From: Osmia lignaria lignaria
Taxonomy: Eukaryota; Arthropoda; Insecta; Hymenoptera; Megachilidae
DNA length: 64,000 nucleotides
NCBI RefSeq assembly: GCF_051020975.1
Contig: NC_135038.1
Location: 4,338,001 to 4,402,000, forward strand
Direction of reading: 5' to 3'
Shown: piece after piece, positions 24,083 to 36,938 of the stretch
Numbering within the stretch: the first letter of the stretch is position 1
Layout: every line of letters begins with the position of its first letter
The notes under the pieces: model-generated
Seen by the model: only the letters and a program-made list of their open reading frames with translations
Told to the model about the DNA's origin: nothing
Database searches by the model: none
Made by a program: the position numbers and the translations under genes

Positions 24083-24970
24083 TTCGCGTTCCCTTAGGGT
24101 CGCGATATTACCCTAGTCTCGTTTATTATACTCGCTAATTGAGACGGAGAGCAATCGCAAAAAGGAAGAGTTAGAAAGATCATCCCTTAATCGCTTGGAT
24201 ATTAACTTCTATCCGGTGGATGGGAAATGAAATAAACGAGAATCGTTATTTTGTTGTTCGTTGCAAGAAGCCCTTTCCCGGTTTTCCATAGTTACAATAG
24301 GGAAACAAAAGAGCGGCAGGGCGCAGACTCGCTCTGCAAAGGGAAGCTACGTACAGGGGTAGCTCTTGTCCAATAATGTCGAGAGTTCCGCCACCCTCCG
24401 CCCAACCAAGACCTCCCCCTTTTCTCGCCACGAACCCCGTATGGGCGAGGCTGATTCTTTCAAAGGTTCAATCGTAAACATAATGGAGTAACAATGTGCA
24501 GAATTAACTAGTTCTGAATGAAACAAAGGCGAGAACGAGCGATTAAACCGATCCATCGTTCCCATCAGAATTGACCAGCCAACAAGCTATTGGCTTTTCT
24601 TTCGTCGAAACACACCAGCTATTCACGAACCCTTCCAATTTTTAGATTGACATTTCCGAGCTATTTACACCGTGCGGGTTATTTATGACGCGGATTAAGC
24701 ATGATTAAAGTTGAAAAGAACGATGAACGAAGAAAATAGGAGCGATTCAAGTACTCACCCCACGATGCGGACGTTCCTCCTCCTTTTCGATTCATCGGTG
24801 ATTCGACAGCCTCGTTTCCCGCGATCATTTCTCTCCTCCAATTGACTTGACATCCTATCAAGATGTTTCGATGCTGCTATTGTCCAAAAACAGGATGAAC
24901 ATGGAACAAAAAGTAAAGAAAATCTTGTTAGACATCGATAGATTTTGGTGCTTCGTGAAACTGATTAGAT

Positions 24971-24996
24971 ATTACATTTTTGATAGATAATGTAAT
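24971..24996. other. 8-bp AT-rich hairpin
   Basis: ATTACATT (24971-24978) and AATGTAAT (24989-24996) with a 10-nt spacer. Confidence 0.5.
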
Positions 24997-27995
24997 TTAT
25001 ATAGAATCTTGATCGTACGATAGATGAAATGAAATGATCGTGGAACGTTTCTGTTGATGATCGGTAACGGTAACGGTAGCGCAGATTTCAAGAGATCCGA
25101 TCAACGAAGCAGGAAATTAATTTCATTTTATCTAGCCGGTTGCGTCACCTGCGCTGCGAGGGGATCCCGGTTAATTCCGTTCGCTTTTCACCCCGTCGAA
25201 AATCAGGTAGTCGATATATTCGTGGAAAGTAGAATGTGGGAAAATGGAGACGCGGTCCGTTAGGTTCGACCGACGAAAGGGTTGCTGCTGCGTAACCCTC
25301 TCGAAATGGGTCAGGATACCGGTCCCGCATCGTTTCCTTAAAGACCTGTTTAGCCAGGATAAAATATCATATTTCCTTCAAATGAGATTCCTGCCTCGCA
25401 AACATTTCCCTAACAACTAATTCGTTTACCGTTTTACGTATGACTTGTGTTTCAAAGAAATGCACCGAAATCTTAAAACGTAGTACATGAACAACTGTAA
25501 AGAATTAAAATTACTCCTCGTAGAGTGATTTAAAAAAAGAATTCCGAAACGGTTGTTGGTTTTTTTTTTCAGCAGAAAGCGTCTCGTTAGCTTTTCCGAG
25601 AGGGTTTCGAATATCAGGAAAGAAGGGGTTCGTAGCGTTCCGGTGTCCGTGTGAGAAAACCATTAGCCAAAAAAGGAACCTTTAAATAACGGGCTACCGG
25701 GCTCAGCCGTCGTTGCCGGAGGGGTGGATCGAAAGAAGGAAAGAAAAAATCGGTATACTTTCGATTCCAGGTAGCCAGGATCCGATGGAAATATCTTTCC
25801 ACGTTACAGGATAGAAAGAAGGGGGGAGACATTAGCGGACACACCTGGAGACGTCTCAAGAAATCGATGAAAATGAGGATCGCGTAGAGTTTACCAGAAA
25901 GTCACGAAACCGGCGAGCAAAGGAAAAGTTGAACGTTCTCTGAGCGGTTGAAAGTTTAAAAATATCGCGCGGCTCGGCCCTTCAACGGTGGAAATATGAA
26001 TTTTTTATCTCTCCCTCGCGGACCATATGGCCGGTGCTCATCTCCCGAGGGGTAGAAAGACAAAAAAGCGGGCCGAAGAGAAAGAGCGGTTGAAAAAAAC
26101 GGAGAAACCGCGCAGAGCTACGGTATTTTTAGAATAGAATTTCCAAGGTGGTTTCCGTGGTTCCGTACGACAGCCAGGAAAGAGGAAAGGGTTGGAGCAT
26201 CTTTTTCTTCCTTTTTTTCCTCTTTTAACGGGCCCGCCACCCTGTCGTTTCCGCGTCTAAATTCTTCTCACCCTTTCCCCTGGCCTCTACCCTCTATTTT
26301 CCTTTCAGACTCGAGGATCCTTCAGCTGTCACTGAATCATACGTATAACGTTTCTCTCGCCTTCGATTCATTACTAATTCCCTTTTCTCGATTACCTACA
26401 AAAATTTTCTTCCACGCTTGTCTCTCCTTTCGACCATTGCACAAAAGGATTCACGAGAAAAATTTTGATTTCCCAATGATTTTAAAGTAAACTCTACAAC
26501 TATTCTGTCGGCTGGCCGAATGCGTATGAAATCGAATTCGTTGCTCGTGTCTTCGTGGTTGTCGTAGATACGAGCGTTGTACTTGAAGGCAATGCATCGA
26601 GCAGCGCGTACATACTCGTCCGACAAGGAATGTGGTCCGGTTGCCGGGCGTGCGCACGCGGTCCGCCGCTATACTTCCCGTTTTTTATTGCCCCGTAATG
26701 CATTAGCCATAATAGCCGCACGCACTTAATGGACTGTAGCCTCGTTACAGTATGCCACGTCGTGGGTGGATACGCTGTTTGACCACTTCTCGCCAGTTCC
26801 TTTCCTGCTCCTTTCCTACTCGTCTCCCTTTTGCCAACATTTTCAACAAATCGACCTGTTATCTCCCTGCCTCCGCTATTTTCCCCTTCGTAGAAATCTC
26901 TAGCCCCGTCTTTTCGGTCGCTACGCTCAATTATTATGTACCATTCTTCTGACTATGCGTTCAGGAATGCGTTGTTGGTAAGTTGTTGGATAGCAAGCAG
27001 CGGATACGAGCGAGCCCCGACTGTCGCTGAAATATATACGCTTCGAGGTGATGGAGATTTAGCGGGCTGGATGCGCAACCAGCTGATACGGTGGACAGAA
27101 CAAATTGAGAAAGTGGAATAGATGGAGCCGATAAAGGATGTATGCCAGATACACGAAGCTAGATGAATTCTCGTCCAGATGGAGATAACGCATACAAAAT
27201 AATCCATATTTGTGTAATCTATCATCTACAGTAGGTAGAGGAGACGAAGTTGTAGAGTGAAAATAAAGGTATAACGGTGACAAATAAAGTAAGCGGAGTT
27301 TAGCAATGAATCAGTGAACAGAGAAAGTATACTACATAGGTAACAACAAGCAGAGAATAGAACAAAGGTGTACTAAAACGAGTGCAAGGTTCCCTGGAGT
27401 AATTGAGAGATTCTTTTTCGAAGCTCATTTGTGTACACTCGGGACGATAAATAAACATATTTCTGTCTCGGTACATTGTCGTTATTGTTTCGTTTGATGC
27501 ACTCCATGCCAATTGGCAAAGTTCCCTCCCGCCGCAATGGCATCCAATTCTCCGACACGATGCAACCTACGAGGTATCGTGTTTGCAGGGTCATCGCGTT
27601 AACAAAAATAGTTTGCATTCGTGCGATCCATGGAAGCCGTACACCGCCTATTCCAATAATCCATTATCCCTGCGCGTTATTCCCTATTACTCTCTATCGT
27701 CAATCCGGTCTTCTTTAAACACGACTGAGAAACTCTGCACGAGTCATGACCCTATCGATCGATAATCACGATCATAGAAACAATATTCCTCGGTACCGTT
27801 CTTACTACCAGATTGTTTCTCCCCTCTGCTCGTCGCGGTAGTAACGATGCACGAGTGGGCAATTTCATCGGCTCTCTCGTGAAAATGCAATATTCCTGGA
27901 GACAATTCCAAGATTCCTCGCTTATCGTACTTGTACCGTTCAAGATATCGAATTTGTTGCCACATAAAACGCAATAATGCCCGGCATATCGAGGT

Positions 27996-28026
27996 TTCTT
28001 TTTTTTATTTATTTTTTTTTTTTTTT
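27996..28026 (+). repeat. T-rich tract
   Basis: A nearly pure T run with two single-A interruptions. Confidence 0.85.
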
Positions 28027-28172
28027 GAAAAAGAATCGATTGCCAGAAGCCAGAAGAGAGCCGCGAGTTCCTTCCTCGTCCAGGATGGAAGATATTCAGA
28101 AGTCTTCGGGCAGTTTCGAGTGCGCGCGTGTGCGGCACAGAGCAATCGCTAGGACTGGTTTTCAATATGACT

Positions 28173-28378
28173 CACGCGTGTAACACCGTTCGATCGTGTA
28201 TTGGTGTGCTCGTATATCAAAACCAGTAGGCACCCCCGACATTGCACGATCAAACACGCCGTTGTCAGCGTGTGTATCATACGTATACGTATACATAGCC
28301 GCACCACGCGTGTACCGACTCGCGGCTTACGCTGGCATGTACGCACGAGTCGGTCGCTTGCTCTCCACAACGGCGTGT
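28173..28378. other. Nested inverted repeats
   Basis: The outer arms are a perfect 12-bp inverted repeat: ACACGCCGTTGT (28254-28265) and ACAACGGCGTGT (28367-28378). Inside lies a perfect 9-bp inverted repeat, ACCGACTCG (28314-28322) and CGAGTCGGT (28346-28354), with a 23-nt loop. The other interior branch contains the self-complementary TACGTATACGTA. Just upstream GATCGTG (28192-28198) pairs with CACGATC (28245-28251), and CACGCGTGTA occurs twice (28173, 28305). The segment can fold as a multi-branched structure on either strand. I do not recognise it as a known RNA family, and no transposon ends or coding frame are evident. Confidence 0.6.
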
Positions 28379-29626
28379 CGCCGATTTTTGCAGACTACCT
28401 TAAGTCTAAGTCGTTCTATTTAAGCGAGCGCATGGAATTAAGTAACAAGCCGCTGTCTTTCAGCGCCACATCCGCCTCGTTCCCGCTCCACGAATCTTTA
28501 TGCCACGGCGCTCTTGCGAGTTGAAACTCGCGTTGTAAGCGACCGATCGCGCCGATCGTTTTCCTACCAATTACCTTTCCTTTTCGGTTTCCTCTCCTAA
28601 ACTACTTTGCTAATTACTTTTTCAGTCGCTCCAATTCCTCGTCCATAGAATCGTTTCGTAATTATAATCTCCTCTACTGCGCGGTGAATATATAAAGATA
28701 CATATTTAAAAAAAGGTAGCAACACGAAAACAAGATTCGACACCATATTTGTCTGGACCTTGGTCCTCTGGTAAAAAAGAAGGGATAATTATTTTCTCGT
28801 GATACAAGTACTTCCTGGTGTGAGAAAGAGAGTAGATCAAGTAAAAAGGAAAGAAAGAGAGAGTAAGAGATTCGAGGGGGATCTTTGAAAGCAATTAGAT
28901 CGTCTCTACCGATGGAAAAAGTGACCGAAATTCTGGATTCTTGCCCCGCAGTCACGGGCACCGTTAGAAGCGTTCCTAGATCATTTTTTGCGATCGTTAG
29001 GCGCAACAGCCTTCCAGCGTGGCAAAGGAGAACACGATTATTAATTTAATTCTCCGGTCCCGTTCAGGAAACTTGAAAATATGCGCCGAAAAGATAGAGC
29101 AATCATCGTGGTAAACGGATACCGTGATAGTTTCATAAATCACAGTTTTCAGAATGGTGGAATTAAATTGTAGAGTGGTGAATTTTGTCAACGTCCGTTG
29201 AAGGGAAAGGGAAGACGAATGGAAGAGGAAACGTTCCTCGAAGCAAACGCGTGGGCAAATCAAGGTACTCCGAAGAAATGAGTGTAACCTCGTCGGTATG
29301 CAAGTATTATGTGTCTCGTGGAAACGGGATATCCCCGACCTGACTGGACAAACAATCGATACCAGAGCAACCGAGTCGATACACGAGCGTACGCGACGCT
29401 CGCGACGCCCGCACATTCACCTACACTCTGCCCTCCATCTGCATAGCGCATACACGCTGAAAATCCCATAATAACAGGGATTCATTTTTGTTAGAAAAGA
29501 TTGAAATCTATAAAAGATCTCCAATTACAATCTACCCTTGTCCGTGGCCTGTCTTTCACGAAATAAACGTCGCTAGATTATTAATTATCTTGGAACGGGT
29601 TGGCGGGCAACGAGTATTAGAACGAT

Positions 29627-29655
29627 ACGAAACGAAACGAAACGAAACGAAACGA
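29627..29655 (+). repeat. (AACGA)n pentamer array
   Basis: About five to six tandem copies of AACGA, slightly degenerate at the edges. Confidence 0.85.
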
Positions 29656-30000
29656 GACAAGATTGAAACTTTGAGGCAGACTGTAACGACGCTCCCTGCC
29701 GAATAAGACTATAAATTCGTCTGTGTAAATCACGTGGGAGGGTAACGACAAGCGAGAGAGGGATATTTTTTTTCCTCCAGCCACGATCCGCGTACTCGTG
29801 GATGTTATTGGTGGCAGGTACACGTGTGTTCCCGAAGGGAAGCACGGACGTGGCCAAGGGACAGGAAAGTACAAGTGTTTCAAGGAACGCGTAATTTATA
29901 TTCGAGGCCCGTCGACGCACACCACCGGAAGGTTTTATGTGCCTTTCGGGAAACAAACGTTACGAGGCAATTAATTTCGAAAATCGCGATTAAATCGACC

Positions 30001-30020
30001 TCTCTCTCTCTCTCTCTCTC
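30001..30020 (+). repeat. (TC)10 microsatellite
   Basis: A perfect TC dinucleotide run. Confidence 0.9.
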
Positions 30021-30174
30021 TTCGACGCATTGTAATAAAACTTGAACACGATTTTATTGTTCCTCCTTGCGAATTTATCGTCATCCTTCCAATAGAACAG
30101 CTTGTTATTATTCCTTCGACGATAGACATTTTTCTATTACCTTGAAAGTAGAACGATGTCGTTGCAATTGTTAA

Positions 30175-30665
30175 AAGATTACCAAGAAAGGAAACATCGA
30201 AGTCCCACTGCCCGTTTACGACAGTTTTTATAAACTCGTGAAGCAGATAAATTTAAACGACACGTATCTTTTATTATATGCTGAACTACAAGGTGAAGCT
30301 CTCGAGCGATGGAATCTCTTGATCGGTTTCAAAGTGCAACAAGTTTGCAATCAAGTGATTACGTTCAATGAAACAAAGAGATAGCAGTGGACAGGTATCG
30401 ATATCCTGCTACGTGGGACACAATTGCTAATAAAACCCTTTATGACCGTGTAAAACAAGCTCGATTTTCTCTTTACTTTTACATCTTAATTTATATTTTT
30501 CTGGAGAACCATTCAGGGTACACTTACCCGAAAAAAATTTAAGAAGGGCTAAAAGATTTAAAGATGGCTACATATCGCATAATTTGTTTGCGAATTGACA
30601 ACGAAGGGATCGCGTGCGTCAGTGGGGAACCATCTAAAATCTAAAGAAACCGGTACACCCTGTGT
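30175..30665 (+). mobile_element. Possible decayed transposon fragment
   Basis: From 30175 a + strand frame without an ATG runs about 68 codons to a TAG near 30382. It includes YLLLYAELQGEALERW, which loosely recalls the 'YL...L.GEA' stretch in Gag proteins of BEL/Pao retrotransposons. Another frame then stays open to about 30540. CAGGGT (30514-30519) and ACCCTG (30657-30662) form a short inverted pair like the ends of some insect elements. The evidence is weak: stops intervene, the frame shifts, and the terminal match is only six bases plus a nearby ACC/GGT. If real, it is a broken relic. Confidence 0.2.
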
Positions 30666-33087
30666 AGCAAGCATCTACGCGACAACACAACAACACCACA
30701 AATCACACCGGCGAACAATAAAATACCAGTAGCTCACACCCACCACGTGTCTCTCTGCCTACATCACACAATCCTCTCTCTATCCTACACGGTTCACCTT
30801 CTTCGTCTTTTTCTCTCTCTTTCTCTCGCTCCCACCACCTTCTTTCTCTAAAGAAATTCCTTCCCGTTTTTGAATTCCCGGAATCGCGTGCTTGCCCATT
30901 CACAGTTGCGCCGTGAACGATCGAAGGGAGGCGGAGAGAAAGAGAAAGAAACGGGAAGAGGATAAATCGGGGAACGTTGGGTCACGGAACGGGGGAGAAT
31001 CCACGATGTGGTTACGTGTGGTATTTAATTAGGAAGTCGAGGAAACAACGATAGTACGATGAGAATGCAACCTGCACATCTTGCACGTGACTCATTGATG
31101 CTTCTTTTCATTTTTTATTCATAATTTTTATTAGTTCAAGAGTGAGTTATAATCGCTGCAGCTCGCGTTCCAAAAATCGATCGAAGTTAGACAAATGATA
31201 GCTTTCCGAGATGTTCACCTTTTCATTAAACGATAGTTCCAGACTTAATTACCCTTGGAACTAACAGTTTCGAGAGCTTTATAGAACATTTTCAACGAGG
31301 CTGAGCGTGAAACGGCCAATATTTCACGGTTTACGTACATATTGTGAGGCAGTATGTTAAACGGCTGCCTAACAAGTTCAAACGAGCCTGTATGCTTTGT
31401 TGGAACAGGTAACGTTACAATAAAAGCTTGATATACACCGGGACTTGGTTACATTCCGTCGTCTGGGTTTGAACTTTCACATTCAACAAACAGTTTTTGC
31501 ATCGTAATCGTTAATTCCTGTCTCGCAATAGAATTTGCTAAAAGCCTTCTTATATATTTGGTTTTTTAAATCCTTGCTCGAAATCGGCTTGTAAATTACA
31601 TTAGCTTGTAAGTAAATTAATTAAATAGAACACTTTGGAGTATCTATCCAGATCAGATCCATCGTCTATTTTACGCGTCAGACAAATAGGCTAAACTTTT
31701 TTCCTCCTCATAAATTTCAAGCTAGGAATACTTGGAAAGTTTCTCGACCTTCTCCCTTCTTTTTTCGGAGTGTTTTTTGAGAGGCAGAAAATTGGGCGAG
31801 AAGTGGGTCGCTCGTTTTTTTCTCGGCCAGACAGTGGCCACTTTTTGGGGTAAAGTGTACGGTCGAGGGAAACTACAGTAGGGGACCTTGTAATTTATCT
31901 GTCGACAAAATGAACGGTGTATTTTCTGGAAGTGTGAACCAGGATACCGCCGATATTTAACGCGTTAACAGTGAGATTTCTGTCTTATATAATTGAAAGG
32001 AAACTTCGCTTTCGTTATTTTATTGATTCCGAAGGAAAAGGCAGGCACAGTGGCACCTGAGCCAAGGAACGAGAAAATTCCTCGAGGAATTTAGTAGGGG
32101 TCCGTCTGTGAAATTGAGCCGTTAATACCTGACCGTCTCCCTCCACTCGATCCTGAGACAGTCCAGGGAACACTGACCCTGTTCAAGGACCCCCCTGGTC
32201 GCTATCGAATCCCCGGAAAATCGACCGACAATGAACAGAAGAGTCGAAAATATTTTGACAGGTTTCGATCGACGATTTTCCCCGGGTTGACCTTCCCGGG
32301 CCAAAGAGCTTTCAAAAGCCAAGATAATTTAAAGCTAATACGAGGGTCCGGATTTCTCGAACAGGGAGTATCACGATTTCACAGCGTTTGAGCTGAGATA
32401 ATGGTGGCAAAAAAAAACAGTCAAAAAACGGTGACCACTTTATAAGTAGCTGAGAATGGTAAAATTTACGACGCGTCGTTGATTCGCCAACCATCGTGCG
32501 AAAATTGTTTTTTCCAGCTTTTTTGTAGCAAGTTTTTCAGAGGGTGAACTTGGTAATATTTTTTTAATTCCATAAATGATACCTTTCATCATGGGAAATT
32601 ATCAGCCCCTACCAGTAGTAAATACGTATCCTTGAAAGGAGGTCTTCTTCAGAATATAGGGTTGTTACATAAAAAACAAAGATAACCGTAGAAAAGGAGA
32701 AGAGAAAATTCGCAGCGCCAATAAAATAGCTGTGAGAGAGACTTTCGGTGCAATGCAATCAAGCCTTCGAAACGCAGTCGGAAGAGGCAGAAAAAGAGGA
32801 AATAAAAGCAAGAAGGAGCATCCAGTGGTACACGCATTACGAACGCGTGTAATGAAACAGATTTTTCCATAGTTCTCGAGTCTTGCCCGAAGCGAAACGA
32901 TACAAGCCGTACCGTCCGCGTCAAAATGCTTGTTCAACCAGTTTGATCCTCGATATCTCGAGCCAAATTTAATTGATCGGGTTAAAAAAAAATAGGAATA
33001 GAAGAAGGAAAGGATAACGAATAAAACGGCGTCTCGTTTGTTCGGTTAAGATCGACCGAAAATCGACGAAAAATTCGCAAAGTCGGA

Positions 33088-33103
33088 CCCCGTCTGGACG
33101 GGG
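33088..33103. other. 7-bp GC stem with 2-nt spacer
   Basis: CCCCGTC (33088-33094) and GACGGGG (33097-33103) are nearly contiguous, giving a 16-nt near-palindrome. This suits a DNA-binding dyad or cruciform better than an RNA hairpin, since two nucleotides cannot form a stable loop without opening a pair. Confidence 0.55.
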
Positions 33104-33771
33104 CCCATAAAGTGTCGGGCGTAAATCACTCGGTTTTATGGTGGTGCACGTTTGCCAACCTTTAGCTGATGAATTCCTTGCTCGACCAAACTCGCGGCCA
33201 AGCTGAAATACACCGAGTTCGAGAGATCTCCTTGGCGGTATTGCCAGCTCTTCGCAGAAAAAGGATCCGTTCGAAAGAAGTTTCAAAACTATCTTTCCAT
33301 TTTAAACGTAAGGTAAATTATTTGCTCACCTATTGAAATTTTATACAGCTGGATGATCTAAGTGATCGTAATAAGTTAGAGTTAAGGAGAAGAGGTAGAA
33401 GAAGCCGGAAGGAATCTTTTTAGGTCGATTAGAGAGGAGCGAGAAACGAGGGACCAAAGGTGTCGGCGACAGGCTCCGCGGTTTTCTGGATCCGCCCTAA
33501 CGGCGTTCCGATTATACAGATATTCAAATGAGCCCGTCCCCGTTGTCTCTGGCCGCAACAGTTACGTATCATCGAATTATTCTAATTTCCTGTGGCAAAA
33601 CAGCCGCCAGAAGTTGCCAGAGTTCGCAGCCTTCCTACTTTGCCGTCTACGTCGATCTCTCCAACCCGAAGGAAAAAGGAACAGGTTACGCCTACTTCTG
33701 GGGGTGTCACGGGGGTTGGCTGGCCTTTATCAACCCTCTGCTTCTCGCTCACCCTTCGGTTCGAACGTTCA

Positions 33772-33790
33772 CCCACCGTTACACGGTGGG
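33772..33790. other. 7-bp GC hairpin, 5-nt loop
   Basis: CCCACCG (33772-33778) and CGGTGGG (33784-33790) flank TTACA. Confidence 0.55.
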
Positions 33791-34142
33791 GGCGACCGTT
33801 CGTTTTCCAGGTTCCAAGGGGCGGATAACGCACCGTCTACGCGCAAAATCGAAACGGGACTTGCTCATTCGTGGAATTTCTTGCTTCGTCGCGATTCAGA
33901 GGGTTGGTTCAACGAGGGACGATCATGCGCCCGATATGATGGTAACGCGACATCATTACGATTAGGGGTTTGATGTTTTAATGGAAACTTGGACGGTGAG
34001 AAAATTGATCAACTATTAATGTTGCTGAAAGCTAGCCAAATCGTTCGATCGTCGAGGAAGATGGACGAGTGGTAAGAAGAACTAAGCAGAATGGTCAAGA
34101 CCATATGGACAGCAATGGTTCACCGGTGGAATATAGCTCGTA

Positions 34143-34150
34143 TGACGTCA
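34143..34150. promoter_or_regulatory. CRE palindrome TGACGTCA
   Basis: A perfect consensus for CREB/ATF-type bZIP proteins. It is an isolated match, so a binding role is only a possibility. Confidence 0.25.
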
Positions 34151-34360
34151 CGTACGCGGCCGGATGCCGTGAACGTGTCACACGACCGTCGTGGCTCCAC
34201 GGAATAATAAAGAAAATCGAAACGGGTAAAGCAATGGTGGTTTGAAAGAGCTGAGGTGAGCAGGGAGGAAAAACGCGGTGAAAAAGGAGAGGGCCAGGTC
34301 TAGGTGTTCCTCCTCGATTCTGTAGCTGTTTGCTGGCCGATCGCGAGGCACGTACGCGTA

Positions 34361-34376
34361 CACGTGTCCACGTGTC
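34361..34376. promoter_or_regulatory. Two adjacent CACGTG E-boxes
   Basis: CACGTGTC is repeated twice back to back, so two CACGTG cores are 2 nt apart. CACGTG is a core for bHLH factors such as Myc/Max and CLOCK/CYCLE. The spacing does not match the 6-7 bp reported for clock tandem E-boxes. Confidence 0.25.
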
Positions 34377-35379
34377 CAAGGGAGCCTGGACATACGTCCG
34401 ATTTATTTGGAAATCCAGAATAAGGCGGTGGGAACGCGAAGCCGTTAGTTTCCTTTGGCCGCTAATGAAAGCAGCGGGGAACGGTCAGCTCCACTCTGAT
34501 GGCTGCCACGAAAGTTCACTGCTCGCGATAATTATCCATTCTAATGATGATGGATGTCTTTATCCGTGGGCTTGGTGCGATTAGGCGGGTTAATGGCTCA
34601 CAACCGGTCGAATGGCGAACCGTGTATTTAGATCGATACTTCATGGAAAAAGCTCTTCGCGTTCAAGAATCCAAAGAGATTTTAAATTGGAATCTTAACG
34701 GAGAACCGTTGGATCGTGTCATTTACGAAATACATGTGTATGCTACGAATGTGATTGATCGCGGTTGGAAATCGAAGGAAGCGTTGCGAAGCCAACGCCG
34801 TGCTAATTAGAGGAACGACTGACACGAATTATTTTCCTCAACTTCACATGCGTCTCTGACGAAAGGGATGAAAGTGGTAAAGTTGCGCGAGAACGATTAT
34901 TCGACTGGTAAAACTCTGACAATGGCAACCTGTTGCTTCCGAGAGCAACGGGGATCCATAACGAAGGGTGGACACCCTTCAAAGATGCTCTAAAAGCTAC
35001 ATCGACAAAGGTTTCGAATTATCTGACAGACAGGGTTAATTAAGACACGAAAGAGAGGAGAGAACGAAATTCTTTGGCGATAGACAATGAAAATCGGCCA
35101 GGACCGCAAAGAAGAAGGAAGGGATGAGAGTTGGAGGTCCGGTCTCCGGGCAGCAACGTGTGTCGTTTCTCAGTTAAGTCTCTCTGTGGTTTGAAACACG
35201 ATCGGCCTGAGAGTGTTCCATCATATGTGTCTATAAAACAGCGCTCTGCCACAGGATCGTGTGGGTGCGTGCGTATGCGTTTGCTCCACGTAGCACGTCG
35301 GTGTGCCTGTTCGACTGTACTTGGACTGGTTTCTTAGAAGGAATCAGGAGATAATTAATTGTCCTCGCGAACCGGGCAT

Positions 35380-35405
35380 AACGAACCGCCACGCCGCGCC
35401 ACGCC
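35380..35405 (+). repeat. 26-bp GC motif, copy 1
   Basis: AACGAACCG (35380-35388), four bases, then GCCGCGCCACGCC (35393-35405). The same two blocks with the same four-base gap occur at 50372-50397; 22 of 26 positions are fixed by the two blocks. An ATAAC-type word precedes both. The 13-mer alone also occurs at 7401-7413. Confidence 0.6.
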
Positions 35406-36938
35406 GTTCCTCTACTCTCCTCTCCCTTCCAATGGTTTTGTGCATAAAACGTGGCTGCTCGCGCGCACAAAAGGTTCAGCCACGAAAATCTCTTCGTTTC
35501 AATATCCTTCTTCTCCCTCTTTCTCGATGTTCGCGGTGTCGAAATTTATCGTCAGCCGCGAGTGAGCACGTACGAAATTCTATAGGGTCCCTTTAATTTC
35601 TCCGAAAAATTGTTGAAAATACAAAATATTGATAGAAACGCAAGGCGATAGCTCGGAGAGGAAAGAAGCTATCGCGAAGTGGGAAATCGAAGGTATCGGA
35701 ATGGAGCGCGGAGAGCACGCACGGCGACCTCGAAGCGCACGGAACTCAACGGGGCCCCGTAGATTTATTTTTCCGGCACGGTCGCCCGCTCGACTTTATC
35801 TCGCGGCGTGCGAACAGAGGCAACGCTGACCAAGATTAATAATCCTGAAATGGTCATGGCGACCGATAGCTTCGCGCTGTTCGCCCAGCAATCTGGAGCA
35901 CGGAACCTGATTCCACCTAGTACTGGTATTTCGATAATCTAGAAACCTCGAGCAACAGAATTTACGTCTCTGTCGACGCTCGACGGTTATTGCGAATCAG
36001 GTTTGTCCATCTAGTCGTTCGGACGTGAAATCTAGATCTATCGCGCCACGTTCTCTGCACTTCAACGAAACTGGAATACAACCATACACGTATTTCCCAA
36101 AAAATAATCGATCTATCGCCTAGACCGGCACGGCATATTGCGACAGACTCGCGGTTTTGCGATTATTCGCCATCGATACACGGGTTCTGCTTCGCTCCAC
36201 AGCCAGCCGGATCCTTGTTTCGCAAGAATCGAGAAACTTTGACCAATTGTCGCGTACATTCATTTGCCAACATCGACTCTATTCTTAGCGGTGTCACAAA
36301 CATCGGGTTATGTTCTTTGAAGTGATTCGAAAAAATCTCAGAGCCATTGGGCAAAAATTTTCTTCGAAAACATGGACAGTATCCGGTTAAGATCGCCACG
36401 GCCGCTTTCCTATCAGGAGCAATAGGATATTACTCGACACCCGTTGTCGATCCTTGACATTCCTCGTCAAACGATCGTCACCTTTCCTAAACATTCCTAC
36501 TCTATCTGTAGAATCTTGAAAAATCGACGACACTATTGTAAGAAAGCATTACGCTGCATAATTCTATTGCATCGTACGAAAGACTGAAGGTTCAAAAGAA
36601 AATTCCTGGTTTGATATTTCTATCGAGCTTGCCAGAGAATCGTGGACGGTTCGTTTAAAAGGAGCGTGATCGAATGGGTCGAACTGGTTCAGAAGGCAGA
36701 AACGGGAAGATCTGGGCTAATCAGCCTCGTCTCGAAACACCTATAAATCATTCCCTCTTCCGCGTTCGAGAGATCGCTAAACACGGTTCATGGGTGCTAT
36801 ATCTCGCTCTGTCCAGCTCGTAAAATAATTCAGTCTGGCTGGACCATGGGACGAACCGGTAAAACGATCGATTCCATATTATCTGCCGTTTTATCCGTCG
36901 ATTTATCTATCCGTGGCTCGGAGCGGATGCAAAGTGGA

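Larger units (their letters stand above)
24116..28172. other. Non-coding unique DNA
   Basis: No gene supported. Small features include a tandem GGTAAC word near 25060, an 8-bp AT-rich hairpin at 24971-24996 and a T-rich tract at 27996-28026. A donor-like GGTAAGT lies near 26977, preceded by CAG only 13 nt upstream, which is too little to call an exon. Frames up to 137 codons are unremarkable. Confidence 0.55.
28379..30174. other. Non-coding unique DNA
   Basis: No gene supported. It holds an AACGA pentamer array (29627-29655), a (TC)10 tract (30001-30020) and an orphan TATAAAAG (29509-29516). GAGCGT/ACGCTC forms a 6-bp dyad near 29386. Confidence 0.55.
30666..35379. other. Non-coding unique DNA
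   Basis: No gene supported. Small structures include the palindrome TTAACGCGTTAA (31957-31968), hairpins at 33088-33103 and 33772-33790, a CRE palindrome at 34143 and adjacent E-boxes at 34361-34376. Around 33530-33970 all three + frames are open for 78 to 145 codons because of composition; none is recognisable. The stretch at 34410-34560 has homeodomain-type cores (CTAATGA) near the word CCGCTAATGAAAGCAGCGG. Confidence 0.55.

Noticed and set aside
26941..26985. Possible 13-nt microexon between TTCAG and GGTAAGT
   Set aside because: Too short to support without junction reads, and neither flank has an exon to join.
33528..33973. Three overlapping + frames of 78 to 145 codons
   Set aside because: All three frames being open at once points to composition rather than coding.
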